A model generated the notes under the pieces. That model saw only the letters and a program-made list of their open reading frames with translations. It searched no databases and was not told where the DNA came from. A stretch of 64,000 nucleotides of DNA from Dromiciops gliroides (Eukaryota > Chordata > Mammalia > Microbiotheria > Microbiotheriidae): assembly GCF_019393635.1 (NCBI RefSeq), contig NC_057861.1, positions 80,173,327 to 80,237,326 on the forward strand, given 5' to 3'. The position numbers and the translations under genes are program-made. Shown here piece after piece: positions 46,952 to 58,061 of the stretch. Numbering within the stretch: the first letter of the stretch is position 1; each line of letters opens with the position of its first letter.

Positions 46952-47894
46952 TGTGTGAGATGATTATGGATTTGAGTCAGATTAACCTCTGAGGATGGGG
47001 TCTGGAAGATACCCAGCCCCATCCCAGTATAGCTAGTTTAAAAGTTTATTGCTTGTCAAATTTTCACTGCCTCCTTTAAGTTTTATTGCCAATTAACAGT
47101 ATTTTTACTTTTGCTCAGTCTCCCCACTTGTCAGCTACATCTTAGTTTTATCTGGAATCCATCATGTGTCAGAACCCCAGTCCCTGTTGAGTGGGTCGGG
47201 AGTTTGCCCACCAATTCAATACTCGGGACTCAAGAAGAAAGGACAGGGCTTGGCACAGGATGCAGCAATTAAGTTGAGACCAGATGTTAAGTGACATGTC
47301 TCTTTTTCTCAGAGCAGAATCCCCTTGACCCTAGGGTCCTAACAATGGATTATTCTTTTATTCTTTATTCTATTTCTTCAATTTCCCAACATAGCTGAAG
47401 ATAAATTTTAACCCTGTCATCCTTCTAAAATTAACACGACTACAAAACAATGCTGAAACACCTGAGTGAGTCTTCCTGTTATTCAAGTTGAATATCTTTA
47501 GAGATGGGGGCTGGGAGAGGGGAGTCAGTGGGAACTGTGAGATCTGAAACATCCGACTGTCACTCCCCCCTTCCCTCTTCCTTCGGTTTGACCTTGTTCC
47601 CCCTCCCCTTTTCCCCCTTGTTCCTGGAACACGCATGTCTCCATTCATTGATCATGAGCTAAACACGCACCCTGGGTGAGACAGGATTGGATGTTAGATT
47701 GTGAGCTTGCCCTAGTGCGTGGGGACTTCCCCTCTGACCAACAACATTCCTATAAAAGGTCAAGGCATGTATTAGCTATCGCGACTCAGGCATTGAGTTT
47801 GCCCATTCCCATGGGAATGTAATAAATCTGTCTCTGCTTGACTTGGTGGTCTCCTCGAGTTATTTGGGTAAACTGAGGCAGTTTGCCCCAAACA
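46952..47894 (+). mobile_element. LTR-like retroviral fossil
   Basis: Right part has clear LTR order: TATAAAAGG (47751-47759), a short leader, AATAAA at 47821-47826 and a U5-like end at ...CCCCAAACA (47894). The left end is proposed at TGTGTGAG (46952) because ctaa precedes it (46948-46951) and also follows the right end (47895-47898); a shorter LTR is possible. No internal retroviral genes adjoin it. Confidence 0.5.
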
Positions 47895-47913
47895 CTAATC
47901 TGGAAAGAGGACT
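47859..47913 (+). repeat. Arm 1 of an exact 55-bp inverted repeat
   Basis: Spans the last 36 bp of the LTR-like unit plus 19 bp of flanking DNA. Its exact reverse complement is at 48944-48998. Confidence 0.95.
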
Positions 47914-47999
47914 GTGCTGGGCCATATGACATTCAGGGATCCCAGAACTTAGCAATGCTTTCCTTGCAGGCTTATTTCATACTACTCCCTTCCATATAA

Positions 48000-48240
48000 A
48001 CTGGGCATCGCTAAACTAGACTTTCTACCAACCCAAGAACATGTCCTATGTTTTCCAATGTCCTTGCCTCTATGGTTCCTTATGTTGGAAGTGTCCTGCT
48101 TCCCTTTGTTAACCTGCATTCACAGCTGTCTGTTAAAGTACAATTTGCCACTTTCTTAATGAAGCCTTCCTTGATTTATCCCTTCTCAATATCAACTTTC
48201 CCCTGCTAATAGAGCTTATATCACCAATTTTGATATTTAT
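48000..48240 (+). mobile_element. L2-type LINE fragment
   Basis: 'gtcctatgttttccaatgtc' and 'cttcttaatgaagccttcct' match the sense L2 3' region. Confidence 0.45.
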
Positions 48241-48279
48241 GAAAAAATCATGAGTGTAAAGCTTCACCCTAAATTCACT

Positions 48280-48450
48280 CACTTTACAGATGAGGACAAT
48301 AAGGCCCAATGAGGTTAACTGACTCACTTAAGAGTCATACAGCTAGTAGGTATCAGAGGTGGAATTCGAATCCAGGTATAGGAACATATATAGGAATATA
48401 CTAGTTTCAGTACTCTGTCCACTACACCTATTAGACTGCTAGTACAAAGA
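48280..48450 (-). mobile_element. MIR-type SINE, antisense
   Basis: 'actttacagatgaggacaat' and 'agagtcatacagctagtagg' in antisense order. Confidence 0.75.
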
Positions 48451-48943
48451 GTATGGAGACCTTTTTAATCTAAATTTTTTATCTCCTTCAATATGCAGGG
48501 TATTCCAAAGAACCTTAGTAATTTAAAAATGCCCTAAGACTTTTGGAACATGCTGTATAGCAGACGAGAGATTGGGGAATTGGAATCATAAACAAAATCT
48601 TTTCCTGCCCATCCTTTCAACTGCTCTGAGCTTCTGGTCAGACACCTAAAGCATCCTCCAGAACCCGTCTTTTGAGGGTTTTGTTTTGTTTCGTATCCAC
48701 ACCTGTGATTTCATTAGATCAACTAATCTGCAATTTACAGCTTGAAAAGGGTTGCTTGGGGCAATGAGAGGTCGTGACTTGTCAGCGATGACAGAGGTAG
48801 AATGTATCAAAGGCAGGCGATCAGGTGTTATAAGTAATTTATTCCTTTCTTGCTCTCAAAAAAACAACACCGTGACAAAGTAGTTTTGACTTAATCAGAT
48901 CATCCGCTCCTCAGATTTAGTTATCATTGCTTCAAGAATGGAG

Positions 48944-49122
48944 AGTCCTCTTTCCAGATTAGTGTTTGGGGCAAACTGCCTCAGTTTACCCAAATAACCG
49001 TCCCTGGATTCAGGAATACCTGAGTTCAAATCCAACCTCAGACACTTGACACTTACTAGCTGTGTGACCCTGGGCAAGTCACTTAACCCCCATTGCCCCG
49101 CAAAAAAACAAAAAACAAAAAA
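48944..49122 (+). mobile_element. Chimeric retroinsertion: 55-bp local fragment joined to a truncated SINE
   Basis: 48944-48998 is the reverse complement of 47859-47913; from about 49001 the sequence is a SINE lacking its first 40-45 bp, ending in an A-rich tail. The 9-bp duplication aagaatgga (48934-48942 and 49123-49131) brackets the whole composite, so both parts appear to have entered in one event. Confidence 0.75.
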
Positions 49123-49131
49123 AAGAATGGA

Positions 49132-49400
49132 CGGGGTTGCGTGGATGGGTCATTTAGTGTCTCTCTCCTCCACACCAACAAGGATGACCTGTACAATTTA
49201 CTCAGCGGTAAAGACCAAAATACAGGTCGCTGGACACACGTCACCGCTTGGTCCACATGACGTGGTCCAAAGGGTCTGACGAGGGCTTTGCCCAGAAAAA
49301 TAGGCAGTGGTCAGAGAACAACCCCATAGCCCACCCCTAGGTCCTCTCTCCGGCCGCCAGCCCAGGCTCCTCTCTTCACCCTCGTCAGGGGAGTACAGTT
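49132..49400. other. Unrecognised sequence next to CpG island
   Basis: CpG content rises toward 49350. No repeat recognised. Confidence 0.4.
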
Positions 49401-49690
49401 GAAGAAGCCATTCCTTCCGGGGTCCTAGGAGCTGTCTTCTAGAGGAACCCCAACACCGGAAGCTCGCTCATCTGCCGGATGCCGAGCGCGGCCGACGACA
49501 GGAAATGAAATGCACCCACGGCAGGAAGTTCCCTTCCACTCTGCTGTAGCCACACTTCCGGGAAGCTCTAGGAGACGCGGAGGAACCCGGCTTCCCTACC
49601 TCGGTGGCACTTCCGGGGAAGGGTGAGCCTAGTGGAGGTAGAGCGAACTTCGCCCCAAGGTAAAGGGCAATAGGTAGGGAGTGGTGGGAG
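49400..49690. promoter_or_regulatory. Second CpG-rich promoter, related to the one at 42.8 kb
   Basis: CpG-dense, with at least three ETS-type sites (CCGGAAG near 49456, CTTCCGGG near 49555 and 49609). It shares blocks with the 42.8-kb island: GCTCaTCTGCCGGA versus GCTCaCCTGCCGGA and TTCCGGG..GCTCTAGGA in both. On the minus strand the base matching the exon-1 donor G is A (49471). A plus-strand donor-like GTGAGC is at 49623. Which gene it serves is unknown. Confidence 0.6.
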
Positions 49691-49699
49691 AGAGGAGGA

Positions 49700-50540
49700 G
49701 GAAGGAAGGGAGGAAATGAAATTCCTAGTTAAGATTTGCTACACCCTTCTTCCCAACGCTTTCTCTAGAAAACCACCTAGCTTTCACAGGTCTCAGTTTC
49801 CCTGTCACTTCTACTGGAAACTCATTCACTTGGAGGATTCCAGTTACTGCCCCTGCTGGATGACGGTGGAACCTCCCTCCCTGGTCCAGAATACTCAGGG
49901 CCCTAAAGAAAATCACCCCGAGCCCTGAGGTTTAAGGTGTCACCATCTCGCCCCATATACACTCAAAATGTCAAACGGCACTCTCATCCTTCCCGGTAAT
50001 GGGGTGTGAAAGATCATGGGTGAGGCTTGGAGCATCGAAGATCCGGTTGCTTTACTCAAGCCATATTTGTTTCACTTGAATATTGAGGTTGAGGTTGTCA
50101 GAGTTAATATTAATAAGAAATGTGTCCAATATTTTGGGGTACAATTTGTAGCCCAGGTTTCCCGAAAGTTACTCTCAGATTCTGGTCCTACCCTCCTTCC
50201 ATCACTTGACTGAGACTGGACTCTATGTGTCCTTTCCCTGGGTTGTGGTTATAACCCTTACTGCTCCTCCATGCTTTAAGGTATCTTTTGAGTTAAAAAG
50301 GGTCTGTTGCCTTTATCACATACTGTCTAATTTCCAAATCCTGATTAAATTCAAGAAGTGAATCATCTCACCCAATTGCCTCATTTATTTCCTACCATCT
50401 GGGTCCTTTGCTCTTCTTCCTCAATGTTCATTTACACAAGTAAGGTCATCTACTCATAGGATTTCAGTTACTCTCTGTACAAGGATGACAGTCTGAATGA
50501 CATCTTCATAGCTTCTCTAAAATAATGGGGCAAAGGCTAG
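49700..50540. other. Unrecognised sequence
   Basis: Open frames at 49716-49928 and 50016-50213 have no known motif. No repeat recognised. Confidence 0.4.
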
Positions 50541-50550
50541 GGGAAGATGG

Positions 50551-50900
50551 GTAAAGGAAAAGGACCCACATGTACAAAAATATTTATAGCAGCTCTTTTC
50601 TTGGCAGCAAAGAATTTGAAACTCAGGAGATGTCCATTATTTGGGGAATTACTGAATAAGTTGTGGCATGTGATTACTGCTGTGCTGTAAGAAATGATGA
50701 AGGGGATCATTTAAGAAAAACCTGAGAAAACTTATATGAAGTGATGAAAAGTGAAATGAGGAGAATTAGGTAAACATTTTACACTAAAAACAATGTTGTA
50801 ATGATAATCAACTGTGAAAGAGTTAGCTACTCTGATCATTATAGTAATTAATGACAGTTCCAAAGGACTCATGCTGAAAATTCTTTGGAGGGAGGTCTTT
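50551..50900 (+). mobile_element. Old L1 3' fragment
   Basis: Sense L1: 'ggacccacatgtacaaaaat' then a decayed ORF2 end and 'agttccaaaggactcatgct'. Confidence 0.75.
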
Positions 50901-50948
50901 AATGGAGAGCCCAATGGATCTTTTTCTAGTTTTTCAGCATTCATTTTT

Positions 50949-51099
50949 TAAATTTTTTTTTTAGTGAGGCAATTGGGGTTAAGTGACTTGCCCAGGGTCA
51001 CACAGCTAGTTAAGTGTTAAGTGTCTGAGGCCGGATTTGAACTCAGGAACTCCTGACTCCACGGCCGGTGCTCTATCCACTGCTCCACCTAGCTGCCCC
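50949..51099 (-). mobile_element. tRNA-head/MIR-core marsupial SINE
   Basis: Subfamily A copy. Exact 15-bp duplication tcagcattcattttt at 50934-50948 and 51100-51114. Confidence 0.97.
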
Positions 51100-51189
51100 T
51101 CAGCATTCATTTTTAAAAAATCAGTGTCTCAGGTGAAAACATAAATGGAATGCTTATCAAATTTGCAGATGAAACAAATTTTGAAGGTT

Positions 51190-51400
51190 GACCAATAACA
51201 CTGGCAGCATGGTACCATAGAAAGAACACTAGATTTGGAATCCCAGGACCTGTGTTCAAATTCTGGCTTTTTCATTTACTCCTTTTGTGAGCTTAGGCAA
51301 ATCACTTAACTCCTCTGGCTATCAGCTTCCTCACCTTCAGAATGGGGTCCGAGAGGATTGGCTCACCTCTAATGTGCTTATATTTCTAAATCTATGATCT
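51190..51400 (+). mobile_element. MIR/Mon1-type SINE
   Basis: 'gcatggtaccatagaaagaa', 'tggaatcccaggacctgtgt' and the MIR tail. Confidence 0.7.
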
Positions 51401-51716
51401 ACAATGACCTGTGATCTAAATGATTGAATAAGAATCAAAAAATATCTCAAAAGATCAAAACCATGGGCTAAATCTGATAAGGTGAAATTTAGTAGGGATA
51501 TATTTGAAATCTTTTGCTTGGGTTCAGAATATCAACTATTAAAATACCCGTCCTTCCTTATAATAATGAGTAAACTATAAAAAATAGAAAGCAATATGTA
51601 CTATCATCCTATTAGGAATTTTTTCTTAATTCATTTCAAGGATTTTTTTTTTTTGGTCAGAGGTTTGTTTGGAGGTGTTTGTTGTATCAAAAAAGTTTTT
51701 AAAAATCAACTGCATA

Positions 51717-52504
51717 TGTGCATACCCTTTGACCCAGCAATCCCACTTTTAGGTCTTTTGCCCAAAGAAATCATGGAAGGGGGAAAGGGACCCACATGTA
51801 CAAAAATATTTATAGCTGCTCTTTATGTGGTAGCAAGGAATTGGAAGTTGAGGGGGTGCCCATCAATTGGGGAATGGCTAGACAAGTTGTGGTATATGAA
51901 TACAATGGAATACTATTGTGCTGTAAGAAATGATGAGCAGGAAGAGTTCAGAGAACCCTGGAGGGTCTTATGTGAGCTGATGATGAGTGAGATGAGCAGA
52001 ACCAGAAGAACATTGTACACAGTATCATCAACATTGAGTGTTGACCTACTGTGATGGACTATATTCTCCTCACCAATGCAATGGTACAGAAGAGTTCCAG
52101 GGAACTCATGATAGAAGAGGATCTCCAAATCCAAGAAAAAAAAAGAAAGAAAGAACTGTGGAGTATAGATGCTGATTGAACCATATTATTTCTTTTGTTT
52201 TGGGTGCTGTTGTTTTTTTTTTCTATTTTGAGGTTTTGCATCACTGCTCTGATTCTTTCTCTTGTAACAGGATTAATGCAGAAATAGGATTAATGTTATT
52301 ATGTGTATATATATGTGTGTGTATATATATCTATATGTATATGTATAGAGATATATAGATATAACCTATATCAGATTACCTGCTGTCTAGGGGAGGGGGG
52401 GAGGGAGGGGAGGGAGGGAGAAAAATCTGAAATTGTAAAGCATGTATAAACAAAAGTTGAGAACTATCTTTACATGTAACGGAAAAAATAAAATATCTCA
52501 TAAA
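51717..52504 (+). mobile_element. 5'-truncated L1, young
   Basis: Exact 16-bp duplication aaaaatcaactgcata at 51701-51716 and 52505-52520. ORF2 C-terminus stays open to the stop at 52052-52054 (CIPFDPAIPLLGL, YMNTMEYYCAVRNDEQ); the 3' UTR has a TA/TG microsatellite (52300-52365) and ends with AATAAAATA. The upstream part of the open frame (51596-51716) is flanking DNA. Confidence 0.95.
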
Positions 52505-52944
52505 AAAAATCAACTGCATAAGTATAGTATAGGGAAGGCATGACCATATAACTTTATAGGTTAAAAAGATCTAGTGATTTTAGTGTATGCTGAGAACCTG
52601 TCAAAGACAAATTGTTTTGCTCTAGAAATTGAAGAGTTATAACAGGCTCCCTCCTCTCTCTAAGGAAAAAGAAAGTGTTAGCATCTGGAGTAGATGCCAG
52701 GAAAAAAAATTAACTATTGTGTTGTCTTTTTGGTTATAGGAAAAAACAAATTCTGGTAAGAAAATGTAGTTATTCACATATTCATATATATATGTTTATA
52801 AATACACATATATGTTTACATATGATGAAATTTTGTTCATGAAAAAGGGGAAAGCAGTTCCCAATAAAATTTGAGATGGTTTTAAAAGAAATGGGAATTT
52901 TCTAATAATGAAACTTTCCTCAGTAATCTGATTGGAATTGGAAT

Positions 52945-53205
52945 TGAGAGGAAGGAGTGCCTGCTATGTGCCCTGGACTGTGCTTAACACTTTTTCACAA
53001 ATATTGTCTCATTTGCTCCTCCCAACAAACCAGTTAGGGAGGTGCTATTTTTATCCCTATTTTGCAGTTGAGGAAACTTAAGCAAAAAGCCTAAGTGGCT
53101 TGCCCAGGGTCATATAGATAGTAAGAGTCTGAGTTCATATTTGAACTCATCTTTCTGACTCTAAACCCAATGCTCTATCTTCTGTACCACCAATTGCCTC
53201 TTATC
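52945..53205 (-). mobile_element. MIR/Mon1-type SINE, antisense
   Basis: 'gtgcctgctatgtgccctgg', 'cctattttgcagttgaggaa' and 'cttgcccagggtcatataga'. Confidence 0.8.
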
Positions 53206-53319
53206 ATGATGATAAATCACACTTAAGCAATTATTTTTCTTTGGTCTGTCCAGCCAGGAGACAAAAAGAGGCTACATTTCTGACTCTGCAGAAGAAAAAT
53301 TTTTTAAACCACACAGGAA

Positions 53320-53490
53320 AGAGCACTTCTCTGGAATCACAGGACCTGGGTTCAAATATTGCCTCTGAAATCTACTTGTGTGACTTTGGGCAAAGCACAT
53401 AAGCACTCTGGGCCTCAGTTTCTTCATATGTAAAATGCAGATGTTCAATTAAATGGCCTCTGAGGTGTCTCATGGCTCTAGAACTATAAT
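53320..53490 (+). mobile_element. MIR/Mon1-type SINE
   Basis: 'gaatcacaggacctgggttc' and 'gggcctcagtttcttcatat'. Its right end meets the SINE at 53501. Confidence 0.75.
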
Positions 53491-53500
53491 CCCAATTTTT

Positions 53501-53643
53501 TTTTTTTTACGGGGCAATGGGGGTTAAGTGACTTGCCCAGGGTCACACAGCTAGTAAGTGTCAAGGGTCTGAGGCCGGATTTGAACTCAGGTCCTCCTGA
53601 CTCCAGGGCTGGTGCTCTAACCACTGTACCACCTAGCTGCCCC
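53501..53643 (-). mobile_element. tRNA-head/MIR-core marsupial SINE
   Basis: Minus-strand copy. Near-exact duplication aatcccaa(a)tttt at about 53488 and 53644. Confidence 0.95.
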
Positions 53644-53859
53644 AATCCCAAATTTTAAAAACAAGATTTGGCTAATTATAATGGGAACAATATTGGAACT
53701 GTAATGAAATACATGGTTTCTCCAGATGTGTTTCATGAGTAATTCTTAAATAGGAAAATATTTCCCACCAGTTTTATTTCTAAATGTCACTCTTTTCTGA
53801 TGTTCTTTCCCTCATTGAGATTGTGGTCCCCGGTCTTAGAGGGAAGGGATTAGCCAGGG

Positions 53860-54600
53860 AAGAAAGGGAAAGACCATAAAGGTGGCATTTGAACTGAGTC
53901 TTGAATGAATCCAGGGAAGCAAGGAGTCAGAAATGAGGAGAGAGAGCATTCCAGGCATTGGGAATAGCCAGTGCAAATGCATAAAGTCAAGAAATGGAGA
54001 TTTTTGTATGAAGAAGAAGGCCTGTGAAGTGGACCCTTAGAGTTTGTGGAGAGGAGTGAAGCACAAGGCTGGAAAGGTGGGAAGGGCCCAGATGGTGAAA
54101 GGCCTTAAATGCCAAACAGAGTATGTTATGTTTGTTCCTGGGGGTCATAGAGATGTCTCCAGGAGATCCAATTTAAAATGCCCAATAGGAAGTTGGATAT
54201 TCAAGGGAGATTCTGGGGCTGGATGTACAGATCTGTTTCATCTGCAGAGAGATGATAATAATTAAGTCCATATAAGATGATTCAATCACAAAAAGTATAG
54301 AGAGAGAAGAAAAGAGGACCCAAGACAGAGTCTTGGGGTGCAACCACAGTTAGATGGCATAATATGGATAATGAATGATCAAAAAAGTCTGAAGATTAGT
54401 CAGACAGATTAGGAGAATCACAGGAGAGTAGTATAAAAAATCCAGAGATTATTCAGGAACAGAGCATTGTCAACAATGTCAAATGCAGCAATGGATCCAA
54501 GAAGGATGAAGACAGAGAATACAATCAGATTTGACAATTAAGAAATCATTGATAACTTTGGAGTGAGCAGGTTTGGTTGAGTGATGGCATCAGTATTCAA
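53860..54600 (-). mobile_element. L2/L3-type LINE, antisense
   Basis: 'gcattccaggcattgggaat', 'ggtgaaaggccttaaatgcc', 'ttggggtgcaaccacagtta', 'attgtcaacaatgtcaaatg'. Same family and order as 27.6 and 34.2 kb but extends further. Confidence 0.6.
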
Positions 54601-54929
54601 AGAGGTTACAAAGAAGTGAGAGGACAGCAAGTGGGGCCCTCAGCCATCTTGCTTGGAAGCAAGTCTGGTGAATATGCAGCCTGGCAACTGTTCGTATAGC
54701 CTCAGGTGCTATAGCCACAGTTACTGAAAATCCAGAAAAGAGATTTCTTGTTACCATAGTCCTTGATGTTATAAAATGGCTCAACATCAGAAGCTGATAG
54801 GATTTTATCAGTAGAAATGACATTAAAGAAGAGGCAGGACCATTTGCTTTGCTTCTGTACCTTAAGGACCATAGTACCTTTTTATCTGATTTACAGCTGA
54901 AACTCTCCATATGTATTATCTCATCGATT

Positions 54930-55045
54930 AGAATGTGAGCTCTTTGAGAGCAGGGATTCTCACCTTTCTGTTTGTATCCCCACTCTGCTTAGTACAGTGC
55001 TTTGTACAGTCAGAACTTCATAAGTACTTTTATTCATTCATTCAT
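54930..55045 (+). mobile_element. L2/L3 LINE tail
   Basis: 'gattagaatgtgagctcttt' to 'tttgtacagtcagaacttca'. Confidence 0.7.
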
Positions 55046-55084
55046 GTAGAAAGGTCTACCATGTCAAAGAGAAGAGCTATCATA

Positions 55085-55150
55085 TACATATGATATCTAT
55101 ATAGATATAGATATATATCAGATATATTGGAATATATATATATATTCAGA
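55085..55150. repeat. AT/ATAG-rich microsatellite
   Basis: Interrupted ATATAG and ATATAT units. Confidence 0.75.
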
Positions 55151-55560
55151 TATTTGGGGGAAAGGAAGAGAAAGTAGAGAATGACATCAAGAATTTTCAG
55201 ATGAAGAGAGGACTCATAAAGAATAGCTTCAGTTTTTTCAGTTAAGAGGCAAGGTCCTTGGCTAAGAGTGAGAAGAAGGGAAAGAAGAGTAGGCTTAAGA
55301 AGAAAAGAGGTTTGAAATAACTCCTGTGGGGAGATAGGTAATCCATCAGGGAAGAATAAAAGAATTGTCTTGCTGTTACAAGGACTCAGTTGAAGTTGGA
55401 TAATAGGAATTTATGGTGTACTTAGTTGACATGATTGTATGACTTTCTACAACTCCAGAACTCATAATTAGGGACATAAAAGGCAGGTGGTGGGAGTAAT
55501 GCAGGGCTGCTTGGTAAGAGATAATTGGCTAGGAGAAGTTGGTAAGATATTTAAAAGAGA
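55150..55560 (-). mobile_element. L2/L3-type LINE, antisense
   Basis: Probably continues the element at 53860-54600 after the insertions at 54.9-55.1 kb. Confidence 0.4.
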
Positions 55561-55627
55561 AAACCTGAGTCATAGGCTTTGCAGTGACCAACATAAATGG
55601 TGCAAATGTTACAGCACTATCAGATGG

Positions 55628-55880
55628 TTTGTTGATTGTTGTTCAGTAGTGTTTGACTTTTTGTGACCCCATTTAGTTTTTTCTTGGCAGAGATAGTGGA
55701 GTGGTTTGCCATTTCCTTCTCCAGATCATTTTAGAGATGAATAAACTGAGGAAAACAGGGGTAAGTGACTTGCCCAGGGTCACATAGCTAGTAAGCGTCT
55801 GAGGCCATATTTGAGCTCAGGAAGGTGAATCTTCCTGATTTTAGGCACAATACTCTATCCATTATGCCACCTAACTGCCC
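55628..55880 (-). mobile_element. SINE with RTE/BovB-like tail (MAR1-like)
   Basis: 'ttgttgttcagtagtgtttg', 'gagtggtttgccatttcctt' and 'tgacttgcccagggtcacat' lead to the head near 55870. Confidence 0.85.
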
Positions 55881-56231
55881 TCAACTTATTCAATAATCAC
55901 CAAATCTGTAATGATTTTCTTATAATCCTGGGACTTTTTGGAACACCTGTTTTGCTCCTCAGCTCTGAAGTTTATAGATTTGAGCAATATAAACTGTGAA
56001 TACTTATTTGGAGCTGGAGACGCTGGCTCCCTGAGATAGCTGAATCTAGGCCTTTTTCTCTCTCTCTTCACCAAATTCTTATGCTCCTTAATAAATGCTT
56101 TAAAAGTCTAAACTCTTGCTAAAGCTTCTAATTTATTGGCAACTACTCATTAGATTTTTAGACAGTATAACTAGAATTTTAGCCCCATACACTGGTATTC
56201 TCATTTTTTGGTAATGTGATCCCTTCTGTTA

Positions 56232-57537
56232 AGAAAGGGATCTATTAATTTTTGTGGCCAGTACTTCTGATAAAGGCCTCATTACTTTTTTTTTTTTTTT
56301 AGTGAGGCAAGTGGGGTTAAGTGACTTGCCCAGGGTCACACAGCTAGTAAGTGTTAAGTGTCTGAGGCCGGATTTGAACTCAGGTACTCCTGAATCCAGG
56401 GCCAGTGCTCTATCCACTGCGCCATCTAGCTAGCCCGAAAGGCCTCATTTCTAAAATATATAGGGAACCAAATCAAATTTATAAGAATCCAAGTCATTCC
56501 CCAATTGAGAAATGGTCAAAGGATATGAACAGGCAGTTTTCTGATGAAGAAACCAAAGCTATCTATTCCCATATGAAAAAATGCTCTAAATCACTAATGA
56601 TTAGAGAGATGCAAATTAAAACAACTCTGAGGTACCACCTGACACCTATCAGATTGGCTAAAATGACAAAAAAGGAAAATAATAAATGTTGGAGAAGCTG
56701 TGGAAAAATTGGAACACTAATGCATTGTTGGTGGAGCTGTGAACTGATCCAACCATTCTGGAGAGCAATTTGGAATTATGCCCAAAGGGCTATAAAGCTG
56801 TGCATACCCTTTGACCCAGCAATACCACTTTTGGGTCTTTTTCCCAAAGAGATCATGGAAAGGGGAGAGGGACCCACATGTACAAAAATATTTATAGCTG
56901 CTCTTTTTGTGGTGGCAAGGAATTGGAAGTTGAGGGGCTGCCCATCAATTGGGGAATGGCTGGACAAGTTGTGGTATATGAATACAATGGAATACTATTG
57001 TGCTGTAAGAAACGATGAGCAGGAGGAGTTCAGAGAAACCTGGAGGGTCTTGCGTGTGCTGATGATGAGTGAGATGACCAGAACCAGAAGAACATTGTAC
57101 ACAGTATCATCAACACTGTGTGTTGATCTACTGTGATGGACTATGTTCTTCTCACCAATGCAATGGTACAGAAGAGTTCCAGGGAACTCATGATAGAAGA
57201 TCCCCAAATCCAGGAAAAAAAAAAAAGAAAAGAACTGTGGAGTATAGATGCTGAATGAACCATACTATTTCTTTTATCTTTGGTGCTGTTGTTTTTCTAT
57301 TTTGAGGTTTTTCGTCATTGCTCTGATTTTCCTTTTATAACATGACTAATGCAGAAATATGTTTAATGTTTTTATGTGTGTATATATATATAACCTATAT
57401 CAGATTACCTGCTGTCTAGGGGAGGGGGGAGGGGAAGGAAGGAGAAAAATCTGAAATTGGAAAGCTTGTATAAACAAAATTTGAGAACTATCTTTACATG
57501 TAATGGGAAAAAAAAATACTTTATTACAAATTTAAAA
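56232..57537 (+). mobile_element. 5'-truncated L1, longest copy in the window
   Basis: ORF2 from near 56232, interrupted by the SINE at 56284-56437. From 56438 an open frame of about 230 codons runs to the stop at 57134-57136 (NNKCWRSCGKIGTLMHCWW, CIPFDPAIPLLGL, YMNTMEYYCAVRNDEQ). The 3' UTR ends near 57537. The last ORF2 residues (RTRRTLYTVSSTL) agree with the copies at 5.4 and 51.9 kb. Confidence 0.93.
56284..56437 (-). mobile_element. tRNA-head/MIR-core marsupial SINE in L1 ORF2
   Basis: Exact duplication aaaggcctcatt at 56272-56283 and 56438-56449. Mixed features: 'gttaagtg' of subfamily A with 'gaatccaggg' of subfamily B. Confidence 0.96.
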
Positions 57538-57551
57538 AAAAAGAAAGATGA

Positions 57552-57713
57552 GGGGCAGCTAGGTGGCACAGTGGATAAAGCACTGGCCCTGGATTCAAGA
57601 GGACCTGAGTTCAAATATGAACTCAGACACTTGACACTTAATAGCTGTGTGATCCTGGGCAGGCCACTTAACCCCAATTGCCCCACAAAAACAACAACAA
57701 CAACAACAACAAC
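57552..57713 (+). mobile_element. tRNA-head/MIR-core marsupial SINE
   Basis: Exact 14-bp duplication aaaaagaaagatga at 57538-57551 and 57714-57727, right at the A-tail of the L1. Tail of ACA units. Confidence 0.97.
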
Positions 57714-57791
57714 AAAAAGAAAGATGAAATCAGATTTTCATTGAGCAGAAAGCCAGTAAAGTTCTTTGCTAACAATATATACACTATTCTG

Positions 57792-58032
57792 ACAGCAGCT
57801 AGGTGAAGCTGCACCAGGCTTGGAATCAGGACAACTTGAGTTCAAATCTAGCCTCAGACACTTACTAGATGTGTGACCCTGGGCAAGTCACTTAATCTGT
57901 TTTCTTCAGTTTCCTCAACTTTAAAATGGGGATAATAATAGCACCTACTTCCCAGGGTTTTTATGATGATCAAATGAGATGTTATTTGCAAAGTGCCTGG
58001 AATATAGTAGGTGCTTAATAAATGTTTGTTTC
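57792..58032 (+). mobile_element. MIR/Mon1-type SINE, full length
   Basis: Head, core, 'tttaaaatggggataataat' and an L2-like end 'gtgcttaataaatgtttgtt'. Confidence 0.9.
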
Positions 58033-58061
58033 CTCTTCCTCTTCCTCTTCTTCTTCTTCTT

